DNA from: an uncultured Bacteroidota bacterium
GTDB taxonomy: Bacteria; Bacteroidota; Bacteroidia; JABEUT01
Direction of reading: 5' to 3'
Length of the DNA stretch: 64,000 nt
Assembly (NCBI GenBank): GCA_903916255.1
Contig: CAIWVW010000007.1
Coordinates: forward strand, 1 to 64,000
The position numbers and the translations under genes are program-made. The notes beneath the pieces are model-generated. The model searched no databases and was not told where the DNA came from. It saw nothing but the letters and a program-made list of their open reading frames with translations. Shown one piece after another: positions 42,928 to 51,309 of the stretch (its first letter is position 1; the number at the start of each line of letters is the position of its first letter).

Positions 42928-44871
42928 TTAATCCGTTTTTTCAACTAATGTATACATCATGGGGTTTCCTGCTATTACCCGCACTCCAAAATCAGTCAAG
43001 TAAAAATTCTTCCTGCCTTTGTTCCAAATGTAAACCTTCACTTTTACATCTGGGTAATTGCTATAATTCCCGGGCAAATTAATGGCGTGATAGGCTTTCC
43101 CCCATTTTCCGGCGGAATTATCGGAAATAAACTTACTGGCATCAGTCGCGGACCAATATATGGCTTTTCCCTGCGATTCGATTGAGGCTACAATTTCCAC
43201 ATCTTTCATAATTCCCAAGGGGTAGAGTGAGACAGAAATTAGCACAATGTCATCTTTATTTTGTATCATTTTATCCAAGCTACAGTTAAAAGTGGGGCCC
43301 CATTCATGCTGTGCGTCCATTTTGTAAGCGTATTTTCCTGAACCGGAAGTGCTGTCTAATAAAAATGCTGTATCATTCACGGGCCAATATTTATATAGCT
43401 TTTTAAAGTCATTTATGGATTGAAAAATATAAGGGCTTATCCCTTTTAAGGAATCTGAAGTAAAAATGTAATTGGTTCCCAATGGATAGTTTTTTACGCC
43501 AGCGATATAAGGGTAATAATTCAAAATAAGTGGTAAATATATCAAGTCGGAGCCGGCTATATTATCATATGTAAGATAGGTGGTTTTAAATTCTTTGAGG
43601 CAACTTGCCAACTGCCATTTTTCCACCGAATCGGGAAACCAGGCATAAGGCACATTGGTTTGGTATTTGCGGAAATAGAACATTGTAATACTATCGGGCT
43701 TTGACTGAGCTAATGCTGTAAGGCTGCATCCGGGAACATTTTTGAAAAGCGAATCATTCGTAACTACTTGCCGCTCGTAGTGCGATTGGTAAAATAAATC
43801 ATAATACTTTCTTTGCGAAATAAGAACAAACACGTTTACCGCACACACTATCAACACCAATGCATTACGGGCCTTGCTTTTAAAATCGGGCATGAGCCCG
43901 AAAAAACTGAACAGCAGGAAAGGGAAACTGAAAATAAGTACCGAATATTGCAGCACTGGATTAACATACCTTGAATAGTAAAATCCAATTAAAAAGGGTA
44001 ACAGGAACCAAGCAAGGGAAATAAAATAAAAAGGTGATAAAACATTTTTTTTTAGGAACAGGTTTATTATTCCTATAAGGAATAGAAGTCCCACTGCTAT
44101 GTAAGCGAGAATTGAGAACTGAAGGATGTAGCCGATGTATTGAATGATAAAGTCGTTTTGGGGCTTTCCCAGCCATTGGCCAACACCGCCAATATGAAGT
44201 TGGTAAAAGAAGATGTGAAGATGAGGGATATAGAGTATAAATATGCCAAGTCCGGCGAGCAGGTATTTCAAAAGGAATTTCCCTCTTACAAAAAACAAAC
44301 CTGTAAGCCCCACTATGCCTGCAAACAATAAGTTGAAATGATGATTATAGGCACACAATACACTTAATAGTATAAACAGGAACAGGTTTTTAACATATGT
44401 GTCTTCGGGTTTAAACACCACCTTGTTCCAATACCAAACCATAACCAAAGAAAGAAACAACCCGCTCGAATAAGGCCTTGCAATCTGGCTATACATTATA
44501 GTATATTGAACAGTGGCAACAAATGCTGCGCAAACCAGACCGGTTGTGCTATTAAACCATGCTTGCCCTAGGCGGAATACGTACAGAACCGATAAAATTC
44601 CGCAAATAATAAATGGAAGTTTTACTGCAATTTCAGAATAGCCGAAGAACTTTGTCCAATAATAAAGAAAAACCTGCACTCCTGCCGGGTGGGCATCAAT
44701 AATTACACCTTTGGAAATCAATTCGGAAAAACTGTTAAATTCCGTCCGGTTCAGCGCACCTAATTCATCTGTGGTAAATGGTATTTGGAATGGATGAATT
44801 AAGCGAAGCACCGCAGCCAATAGCAACAATAAAGTTAAAACAATATACGTACTTCTGGTTTCTTTTTTCAT
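42928..44871 (-). CDS. GT39-like membrane glycosyltransferase with C-terminal beta domain (copy 2)
   Basis: A 647-residue paralog of the preceding protein, first gene of the pair. The acidic loop is IPFTTDELGALNRTEF, the family segment is YSQIARPYSSGLFLSL, and the shared loop DAHPAGVQVFLYYWTK is identical in both. The C-terminal soluble region repeats the pattern (GKYAYKMDAQHEWGP, VKVYIWNKGRKNFYLTDFGV). Both copies keep the catalytic acidic pair, so both may be active. The -7 box at 44879-44886 serves the operon. A substrate difference between the copies would lie in the more diverged middle periplasmic loops. Confidence 0.75.
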   Translation of the reverse strand: MKKETRSTYIVLTLLLLLAAVLRLIHPFQIPFTTDELGALNRTEFNSFSELISKGVIIDAHPAGVQVFLYYWTKFFGYSEIAVKLPFIICGILSVLYVFRLGQAWFNSTTGLVCAAFVATVQYTIMYSQIARPYSSGLFLSLVMVWYWNKVVFKPEDTYVKNLFLFILLSVLCAYNHHFNLLFAGIVGLTGLFFVRGKFLLKYLLAGLGIFILYIPHLHIFFYQLHIGGVGQWLGKPQNDFIIQYIGYILQFSILAYIAVGLLFLIGIINLFLKKNVLSPFYFISLAWFLLPFLIGFYYSRYVNPVLQYSVLIFSFPFLLFSFFGLMPDFKSKARNALVLIVCAVNVFVLISQRKYYDLFYQSHYERQVVTNDSLFKNVPGCSLTALAQSKPDSITMFYFRKYQTNVPYAWFPDSVEKWQLASCLKEFKTTYLTYDNIAGSDLIYLPLILNYYPYIAGVKNYPLGTNYIFTSDSLKGISPYIFQSINDFKKLYKYWPVNDTAFLLDSTSGSGKYAYKMDAQHEWGPTFNCSLDKMIQNKDDIVLISVSLYPLGIMKDVEIVASIESQGKAIYWSATDASKFISDNSAGKWGKAYHAINLPGNYSNYPDVKVKVYIWNKGRKNFYLTDFGVRVIAGNPMMYTLVEKTD

Positions 44872-44878
44872 TTAGGCT

Positions 44879-44886
44879 CAAAGATA
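44879..44886 (-). promoter_or_regulatory. -7 promoter box (TATCTTTG)
   Basis: Exact TAnnTTTG on the minus strand, eight bases before the ATG of the first GT39-like gene; a short leader is implied. Confidence 0.4.
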
Positions 44887-44996
44887 CGTTCTTCCTCGTA
44901 TTGTAATTTAATAGCTGCTTTATTAACAGCCTTTCTTTAAAACTACTTCATCTAATCATCATTACTTTTTGATAGATTAGCTTACTTTGTATAAGC

Positions 44997-45653
44997 ATGA
45001 AAAAAGAAATTCCATTTATTCATCTTCTTTTATGGGCGTTCATTGCCATAGGTATGCTTGATTCATGCCATTCAAGTAAAAAAGCAACTAAATCAAAGCC
45101 TTCTTCCCAAAGTAATGGTCAGCAAAGTACCTACACACCCTCGGCTTTTTCACCCGCAAAGGGCGATAAAAAGAAACGTAAGGCGAAGGAAGCATATCCG
45201 CCGGCAACTGAAGAATCTGGCGTGAAAGAAAGTACAATAGCGGCCAAGTACGCACCCATTCTTGGCGTTTCAAAGAAAGACATTACCAATTACGCGTTGT
45301 ATAAATTCATTGATTCCTGGTACGGCGTTCCCTATAAATTTGCCGGAAGAACCAAGTCCGGGGTTGATTGTTCTGATTTGGCCTCTTTGCTTTTTCAGTC
45401 CGTGTTCGGCATTACAATAGGCGGCAATGTTACCGATATATACCGGCGTTGTATACCCATTAAAGGTTCTGAACTTCAAGAGGGCGATTTGGTATTCTTT
45501 AAAATAAACAGCAAATCACTTTCGCATGTGGGCATATATTTGCAAAACCATAAGTTTGTTCATGCAAGTGTGCATGCAGGGGTTGTAATCAGCGATTTGG
45601 GTGAAGATTACTACCGCAAGTACTTTTGGGGGGCGGGAAGGCTACTCAAGTAG
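44997..45653 (+). CDS. NlpC/P60 cysteine peptidase lipoprotein (C40 family)
   Basis: A 218-residue cell-wall hydrolase. A lipoprotein signal ends in the lipobox MLDSC (Cys24), followed by a Ser/Lys/Pro-rich linker to about residue 85. The catalytic domain has Cys125 in GVDCSDLASLLF, His177 in LSHVGIYL and the third polar site His189 in KFVHAS. Such enzymes cut peptide bonds in peptidoglycan stems, usually between D-Glu and meso-DAP. The stop codon TAG lies inside the first unit of a heptamer array (45650-45716) that also forms the spacer before the convergent purL. Confidence 0.9.
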   Translation: MKKEIPFIHLLLWAFIAIGMLDSCHSSKKATKSKPSSQSNGQQSTYTPSAFSPAKGDKKKRKAKEAYPPATEESGVKESTIAAKYAPILGVSKKDITNYALYKFIDSWYGVPYKFAGRTKSGVDCSDLASLLFQSVFGITIGGNVTDIYRRCIPIKGSELQEGDLVFFKINSKSLSHVGIYLQNHKFVHASVHAGVVISDLGEDYYRKYFWGAGRLLK

Positions 45654-45716
45654 AAAGTAGAAAGTTAAAAGTGTAAAGTAGAAAGGAATAGCCGTTACAA
45701 ACTTTTAACTTTTTAC
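45650..45716 (+). repeat. Heptamer array with inverted partner between convergent genes
   Basis: Five units at 45650-45684 (gtagaaa, gtagaaa, gttaaaa, gtgtaaa, gtagaaa), including the stop codon of the NlpC/P60 gene; opposite-sense units (cttttaa, cttttta) end at 45716. Arms 45657-45672 and 45701-45716 pair over 16 bp with one mismatch, so the element may act as a terminator for both genes. Confidence 0.75.
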
Positions 45717-45727
45717 GGTGCACTTCA

Positions 45728-47959
45728 TTACTCTTCTACTATTTTCATAATAGCGTTATCGTAGTTTTCTTTTAAGCTATCCACTTTACCGAAAGATTCC
45801 CCGTCAATAATCATCTCATTTCCATCGACCACTCCAAGGAAACTAAACTCTGCACTTGAATTAAGCATCAGTTCCGTAAAAGCATCTTCATTTTCGGGTT
45901 TAACGGTTACCACTACTCTCGATTGGCCTTCGCCAAAAAGGAAAGCATCTTTGCGGATGTTTGGGTCTGAATCAATATCAAAGCCAACTTTACCTGCCAT
46001 AGCCGATTCGGCAAGGGTAATGAACAACCCTCCGTCTGAACAGTCGTGAGCCGATTCAATCAAGCCTTTTACAATCATTTCTTTAATGGATGCCTGCACT
46101 TCATATTCTTCCGAAAGGTCGAAGTGAGGGGCGGGAGACCCTTTTATTTTATGCCAGGAGTAAAGGTATTCCGATGAACTGATATCATTTTGGCACTCGC
46201 CGATTAAATAAATCAAATCGCCTTCGTTTTTGAAATCAAGGGTCATTGTTTTGTTCTTGTCATGTACAATTCCAAGCATACCTATTACAGGGGTCGGAAA
46301 CACAGGGCCTTCGTAAGAGGATTGATTATAAAAACTAACGTTTCCGCCGGTTACAGGCGTATTAAATTGTTTGCAGGCTTCGCCAATGCCTTTAATGGCT
46401 TCCACAAATTGCCAATACACTTCAGGGTTATAAGGGTTTCCAAAGTTTAGGCAATTGGTAATGGCCATAGGTTCGCCACCCGAGCAAACAATATTACGGG
46501 CTGCTTCGGAAACGGATATTGCACCGCCTTTGTGCGGGTCGGCATATACGTAACGGGAATTACAATCTACTTTTAATGCAAGTGCAGAATCTGATTTCTT
46601 AACATTAACAATAGCTGCATCCGATGGTTTGTTTGAACTCATATTAATAGTGCCAACCATAGAATCATATTGCTCATAAACCCATTTTTTGGAGGCTATG
46701 TTCGGGTGGGTGAGTAAATAATTGCCTACTTCCTTATAATCGGAAGGCTCGGAAATACTATCGATATTAAACTTTTGAAATTCCTTATAATATGCAGGTT
46801 CTTTAAACTCTCTTTTATATACAGGCGCTCCGCCACCCAATACAAGAGTTTCGGCAGGTACATCGGCGACGAGTTCATCGCCTACATAATATTTCAAACG
46901 GTCGCCGTTAGTTACTTCGCCAATTACAGCATAGTGCAAATCCCATTTTTCAAGCACATCTTCCACTTCCTTTTCTCGTCCTTTCTTAACGATTACAAGC
47001 ATCCGCTCTTGTGATTCGGAAAGTAATATTTCAAAAGGTTGCATGTTTTGCTGGCGCAATGGAACTTTATCCAAATGGATAATCATACCGCTTTGGCCCT
47101 TGGCCGACATTTCAGAAGTGGAGCAGGTAATACCCGCTGCGCCCATATCCTGCATACCAACAACTGCCCCTGTTTTAATAACCTCTAATGAAGCTTCCAA
47201 TAAAAGCTTCTCCTGGAAAGGGTCGCCTACCTGCACCGATGGCAGCGATTCAGCAGAGTCTTCGGTAATATCTGCGGAAGCAAAAGTAGCTCCGTGTATG
47301 CCATCTTTTCCTGTGCTGGAACCGATTATATAAACAGGGTTTCCTTCACCGTGTGAGGTTGCAGAGGCAGTTTCGCCAATTTTTACAATACCCACCGACA
47401 TGGCATTTACCAGCGGATTCACATTATAGCATTCATCAAAGAATACTTCGCCGCCAACCGTTGGAACGCCAAAAGCATTGCCATAATCGCCAATGCCTTT
47501 CACAACACCTTTCATCAGCCATTTTGTTTTATCGGTGTTAATGTTTCCAAAACGAAGCGAGTTTAGTTGTGCAATTGGGCGGGCACCCATGGTAAAAATA
47601 TCGCGGTTGATACCGCCAACACCTGTTGCCGCACCTTGATAGGGCTCCAGTGCCGAAGGGTGGTTATGTGATTCTATTTTGAAAGCGCAGGCATATCCGT
47701 TGCCAATATCGATTAATCCTGCATTTTCTTCTCCGGCTTTCGCAAGCAAACCTTTGCCTTCCCGCGGAAGGGTTTTAATCCAATAAATAGAGTTTTTATA
47801 AGAGCAGTGTTCACTCCACATTACCGAGTAAATGCTCAATTCCGTATAGTTTGGTGTACGCCCGAGTATAGTAACAATCTTTTCAAATTCTTCTTCCGAC
47901 AGTCCCAGTTGTTTAGCCGTTTCCGCAGTAACTTTTGGTTCTTTTACAATAGCTTCCAT
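45728..47959 (-). CDS. purL: Phosphoribosylformylglycinamidine synthase subunit PurL (small form)
   Basis: A 743-residue ATP-dependent enzyme of purine synthesis, converting FGAR to FGAM with ammonia from glutamine. It has the two AIRS-type halves: residues up to about 400 begin [27 protein letters not shown] and contain [20 protein letters not shown]; the second half contains [19 protein letters not shown] and [16 protein letters not shown]. There is no glutaminase domain, so this is the small PurL that needs separate PurQ and PurS, which are not in the window. Transcribed from a -7 box at 47982-47989. Confidence 0.95.
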   Translation of the reverse strand: MEAIVKEPKVTAETAKQLGLSEEEFEKIVTILGRTPNYTELSIYSVMWSEHCSYKNSIYWIKTLPREGKGLLAKAGEENAGLIDIGNGYACAFKIESHNHPSALEPYQGAATGVGGINRDIFTMGARPIAQLNSLRFGNINTDKTKWLMKGVVKGIGDYGNAFGVPTVGGEVFFDECYNVNPLVNAMSVGIVKIGETASATSHGEGNPVYIIGSSTGKDGIHGATFASADITEDSAESLPSVQVGDPFQEKLLLEASLEVIKTGAVVGMQDMGAAGITCSTSEMSAKGQSGMIIHLDKVPLRQQNMQPFEILLSESQERMLVIVKKGREKEVEDVLEKWDLHYAVIGEVTNGDRLKYYVGDELVADVPAETLVLGGGAPVYKREFKEPAYYKEFQKFNIDSISEPSDYKEVGNYLLTHPNIASKKWVYEQYDSMVGTINMSSNKPSDAAIVNVKKSDSALALKVDCNSRYVYADPHKGGAISVSEAARNIVCSGGEPMAITNCLNFGNPYNPEVYWQFVEAIKGIGEACKQFNTPVTGGNVSFYNQSSYEGPVFPTPVIGMLGIVHDKNKTMTLDFKNEGDLIYLIGECQNDISSSEYLYSWHKIKGSPAPHFDLSEEYEVQASIKEMIVKGLIESAHDCSDGGLFITLAESAMAGKVGFDIDSDPNIRKDAFLFGEGQSRVVVTVKPENEDAFTELMLNSSAEFSFLGVVDGNEMIIDGESFGKVDSLKENYDNAIMKIVEE

Positions 47960-47981
47960 ATCTTGGTTTATAGTGTTGCGG

Positions 47982-47989
47982 CAAAGATA
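47982..47989 (-). promoter_or_regulatory. -7 promoter box (TATCTTTG) for purL
   Basis: Exact TAnnTTTG on the minus strand, 22 bases before the purL ATG. No purine riboswitch is seen in the short leader. Confidence 0.5.
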
Positions 47990-48146
47990 GGGTAAGTGGA
48001 ATTACTACAATGTTACAAAATCCTGAACTTAAAGATTCTGTTAATAAGTTTTTTCTTGAATGATTTATAAGTGTATTTCAAGAATACACAGTAAGTTACT
48101 TAAATAGGCATCTTGATAGTGTACGATTGTGTGAGAAGGAATTGTA

Positions 48147-48154
48147 TATATTTG
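48147..48154 (+). promoter_or_regulatory. -7 promoter box (TATATTTG)
   Basis: Exact TAnnTTTG 28 bases before the collagen-like lipoprotein ATG; TTG at 48127-48129 is 17 bases upstream. Confidence 0.5.
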
Positions 48155-48182
48155 TAGTCTAAAACTCTAAATAAAACAAATT

Positions 48183-48743
48183 ATGAAATTATCACATTAT
48201 CTTTCTATTGTTGCCATAGCAGCGATGTTTGCTTCCTGCGGACAACAAGGAGCAACAGGACCCGCAGGGCCAACAGGTGCAACAGGCGCAACAGGTGCAA
48301 CAGGCGCAAATGGAGTGGCAAATATAAGTACCAGCACTTATACCGTTACTGCTTCAAATTGGACTGACCCATCTTCCAACACTACTTGGATTTCTTCCTG
48401 GACCGAAGGAGATATTACAGATAATAACAACGATGCCGTTGTTGCTTATTGGAGCATTTCTAGTTCCGGATGGTTGGCATTGCCGGTAACAAGTTTAATT
48501 AACCCCGGTGATGAAATGAGTTTTGGATATGATAACAATATTGTTACTTTCTCTTATTATACTGGAGGTACCTTTACTGCTCCGCCAAGTTCTTACAGTA
48601 ATTTTACTACTATTTACTATAAGGTTACGGTTATCCCTCCTGCAATTCAGGCTAAATATCCCGGTACCAACTGGCAAAATGCTTCGGAAGTGCAACGAAT
48701 ACCTGAAGTTCAAGCTGCATTGAATAATGCCGATAACAGATAA
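48183..48743 (+). CDS. Collagen-like repeat lipoprotein
   Basis: A 186-residue lipoprotein: signal MKLSHYLSIVAIAAMFASC with lipobox FASC, Cys19. Directly after it comes a short collagen-like tract of eight Gly-x-y triplets (GATGPAGPTGATGATGATG and on), then a C-terminal beta-rich domain of about 140 residues ending in an acidic-Asn tail. Similar small proteins with a GxT tract behind the lipidated cysteine are widespread in Bacteroidota; the tract probably acts as a stalk or trimerisation rod. The globular domain has no family I recognise. The gene is monocistronic, with its own promoter and strong terminator (48762-48788). Confidence 0.75.
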   Translation: MKLSHYLSIVAIAAMFASCGQQGATGPAGPTGATGATGATGANGVANISTSTYTVTASNWTDPSSNTTWISSWTEGDITDNNNDAVVAYWSISSSGWLALPVTSLINPGDEMSFGYDNNIVTFSYYTGGTFTAPPSSYSNFTTIYYKVTVIPPAIQAKYPGTNWQNASEVQRIPEVQAALNNADNR

Positions 48744-48761
48744 TCTATTGTAATGTATTTT

Positions 48762-48788
48762 AAAGCCTCGCCCTTAGCGAGGCTTTTT
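48762..48788 (+). terminator. Intrinsic terminator
   Basis: Ten-bp arms AAAGCCTCGC (48762-48771) and GCGAGGCTTT (48777-48786), five-base loop, then a T-run. Ends the collagen-like lipoprotein gene. Confidence 0.88.
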
Positions 48789-48862
48789 TTATTCTCGGAA
48801 TCTAGTTGAGAAAAGTCATATTAATTAATGATAACTTATTGGGTTATTTCATAACTGTTACG

Positions 48863-48870
48863 TACATTTG
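48863..48870 (+). promoter_or_regulatory. -7 promoter box (TACATTTG) for dps
   Basis: Exact TAnnTTTG 17 bases before the dps ATG, with TTG at 48839-48841, 21 bases upstream, at the expected -33 distance. Confidence 0.55.
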
Positions 48871-48887
48871 TTCTTAAATAAACAACT

Positions 48888-49358
48888 ATGAAACCAAACA
48901 TTGACATTACTGACAAAAACAGAGAGGCAATAGCAAACATGCTAAACATATTGCTTGCCGATGAATACGTGCTTTACACCAAAACCCGCAATGCACATTG
49001 GAATATTGTGGGCAGTAACTTCATGGAGCTGCATAAGTTTTTTGAAGGCCAATATGAAGCAATTGACGAAACTATTGATTCGGTAGCTGAAAGGGTGCGC
49101 GCATTGGGGCATTGGGCGCTTGGCTCTATGAAAGACTTTTTGGCCGTAACTCATTTGTCGGAAGACGAAGAATTAAGCAATGAAAAAGATGCTATAAAGG
49201 CATTGCTTGAAGGCCATGAAAGCATTATCTGCAACTGCCGGAAGGATATTATCACCATTAACGATAAGTATAAAGATGTGGGAACAGCCGACTTTATTAC
49301 CGGTGTTATGGAAGAGCATGAAAAAATGGCATGGATGCTGAGGTCATACCTTTCATAA
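48888..49358 (+). CDS. dps: Dps ferritin-like DNA-protection protein
   Basis: A 156-residue four-helix protein that forms a dodecamer, oxidises and stores iron and protects DNA under starvation or peroxide stress. The intersubunit ferroxidase ligands are all present in the right spacing: His37 (TRNAHWNIVG), His49 (MELHKFFEGQYE), Glu53, Asp64 and Glu68 (ETIDSVAERVRALG). The N-terminus is short and not basic, so direct DNA binding like that of E. coli Dps is doubtful. Monocistronic with its own promoter; an unrelated kinase gene follows on the other strand. Confidence 0.93.
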   Translation: MKPNIDITDKNREAIANMLNILLADEYVLYTKTRNAHWNIVGSNFMELHKFFEGQYEAIDETIDSVAERVRALGHWALGSMKDFLAVTHLSEDEELSNEKDAIKALLEGHESIICNCRKDIITINDKYKDVGTADFITGVMEEHEKMAWMLRSYLS

Positions 49359-49392
49359 CAGCAGGCATATAAAATAGAGAAAAGGTTATTAT

Positions 49393-51159
49393 TTAAACTT
49401 CCTGTGGTTGTAAATGCGATTCAAGCACGGTAGGATTATTGAGGAGGCGTACAATTTTATCGTATAATTCATCAGGCTTGAATGGCTTTGGAACGTATTC
49501 GTTCATGCCTAATGCCACACACTTTTCATAATCGAGCCTGAGTGCTGATGCGGTAATTGCTATTATAGGCAGATTGGAAGCAGGAGGCAATAATGTAGAG
49601 CGGATATACTTCGTTGCTTCCAGCCCATCCATTTCAGGCATTTGAATATCCATCAAAACTATGTCGTATGGTTTCACGGTAAGCATTTCGATAGCTACCC
49701 TACCATTTTCAGCTATGCTTACTTTAGCTCCCCATTTTTCTAGTGTTTTTAATATTACCCGCTGATTGATTTTATTATCCTCGGCCACTAAAATGTGAAT
49801 ACCGTTTAAATTTCTCAGGTTGGTTGCGCCATTGGCAGCAATAGCACCCACATTGAATTGTTCCACATATTGCCTGAAGGAGAGCCTCACCGAAAAAGTA
49901 GAGCCTCTTCCGGGTTTGCTTTCGGCAAAAATGGTTCCATCCTGCATTTCCACTAATTTTTTGGCAATACCCAACCCTAAGCCTGTTCCGCCGAATTTGC
50001 GGCTTGTATCGATGCTTGCTTGTGTAAAGGGTTCAAAGATGCTGATAAGCTTATTGGGGCTGATACCAATACCGGTGTCTTTTACTACAAATTCGATGGA
50101 GATACTTCCATTTTCCTCGCCCCGCATATAAACATTGAGGCTCACTTCGCCTGTTTCGGTAAACTTAACTGCATTGCCTGTAAGGTTCCATAAAATTTGA
50201 GATAGGCGCACGGGGTCACCAACTATTTTCTGGGGAATGCTTTTTTCTACATTACTGTAATATTTAATATTTTTTTCGCGGGCTTTAACTTCCATTGCCA
50301 GCGAGAGGTTACGAATAATATCGCGCACATTAAACGGCGTTTCATCAAACACCATTTTGGCTGCATTTATTTTAGAAATATCAAGAATATCATTAATAAT
50401 GGTAAGCAACATACTGGCCGAATCACGTATTCCGCGGGCATATTCTTTTTGCTCGTCATTCAGCTGGGTTTGGGTAAGCAGATAGGCCATACCGATTACG
50501 CCATTCATGGGGGTGCGTATTTCATGGCTCATATTCGCCAAAAACTCTTCTTTTATTTTTGCGGCTTTTTCGGCTTGTTCTTTTGCAACTATCAATTGGG
50601 TTTCCAGTTCCTTTTTCTCGCTGATGTCATTCAATAAAGAAAGGCTGCATTTCTTTCCGTAAAGTTCGATTATGATATTGGAGAAAAGCATATTCAGCGG
50701 CTTCCCCATTTTGGTAAACATAATCTGTTCCCTGTTTTTCAGGGCTCCGTTTTTTTTCAGTTCACCTATAAGCCTTGCGCGGCTTTCCGAAAGCAATATA
50801 CCCAGGCTGGTTTCAGAGCGGCCGATGGCTTCCTGGCGCTGATAGCCAAATAAGTCGAGGAAGGCTTGGTTGGCATCCAAAATAATGCCTGAATCGAGTT
50901 CAGCAATACAAATGCAGGTCGGGCTGAAATCGAAAAAGGTGAGGAATTTTTTGTTGTTATCGATTAATACTTTCGATTGGTTAGCCATCTTGTTATATAT
51001 GATGGTGGAAACAACCAATGAAACAGCTATGCCGCCCCATAGTATGGAATCGGGAATGGAAGGGCTTTTATGGGTAGCAATACTCATAAGCCAAAATACC
51101 AGCAGTAATACTGAATTAAGCGCTAAGAATACGGACCATTTAGTAAATCTTCTCTCCAT
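49393..51159 (-). CDS. Hybrid sensor histidine kinase, one PAS domain
   Basis: A 588-residue membrane kinase. Two hydrophobic segments (about 10-28 and 40-55) have no sizeable periplasmic loop. A PAS domain spans about 73-183 (FFDFSPTCICIAELDSGIIL), followed by a short coiled coil, HisKA with phospho-acceptor His212 (FLANMSHEIRTPMNG), HATPase with N, G1 and G2 boxes (NLTGNAVKFTETG, KDTGIGISPNK, GGTGLGLGIAKKLV) and a C-terminal receiver with phospho-acceptor Asp504 (VLMDIQMPEMDG) and Lys558. No DNA-binding output domain, so it must signal through a phosphorelay partner not in the window. Sister of the next gene; both share the same cytoplasmic core. The -7 box is at 51229-51236. Confidence 0.9.
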   Translation of the reverse strand: MERRFTKWSVFLALNSVLLLVFWLMSIATHKSPSIPDSILWGGIAVSLVVSTIIYNKMANQSKVLIDNNKKFLTFFDFSPTCICIAELDSGIILDANQAFLDLFGYQRQEAIGRSETSLGILLSESRARLIGELKKNGALKNREQIMFTKMGKPLNMLFSNIIIELYGKKCSLSLLNDISEKKELETQLIVAKEQAEKAAKIKEEFLANMSHEIRTPMNGVIGMAYLLTQTQLNDEQKEYARGIRDSASMLLTIINDILDISKINAAKMVFDETPFNVRDIIRNLSLAMEVKAREKNIKYYSNVEKSIPQKIVGDPVRLSQILWNLTGNAVKFTETGEVSLNVYMRGEENGSISIEFVVKDTGIGISPNKLISIFEPFTQASIDTSRKFGGTGLGLGIAKKLVEMQDGTIFAESKPGRGSTFSVRLSFRQYVEQFNVGAIAANGATNLRNLNGIHILVAEDNKINQRVILKTLEKWGAKVSIAENGRVAIEMLTVKPYDIVLMDIQMPEMDGLEATKYIRSTLLPPASNLPIIAITASALRLDYEKCVALGMNEYVPKPFKPDELYDKIVRLLNNPTVLESHLQPQEV

Positions 51160-51228
51160 TAAGGGGTTTTAGTTAACAATAAGTTCAGCCAGTTCGGTAC
51201 ACTTCTCTTCTTACAGGGGGTGTTCTTG

Positions 51229-51236
51229 CAAATATA
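51229..51236 (-). promoter_or_regulatory. -7 promoter box (TATATTTG)
   Basis: Exact TAnnTTTG on the minus strand, 69 bases before the ATG of the shorter kinase; shows that the two kinases can be transcribed separately. Confidence 0.4.
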
Positions 51237-51309
51237 TTATTTTAAAATCAGTTCAGTGTAAGTAAGCAAAGCCAAATTTAACGCTAATAACAGAACAGCC
51301 TGATAGGTA

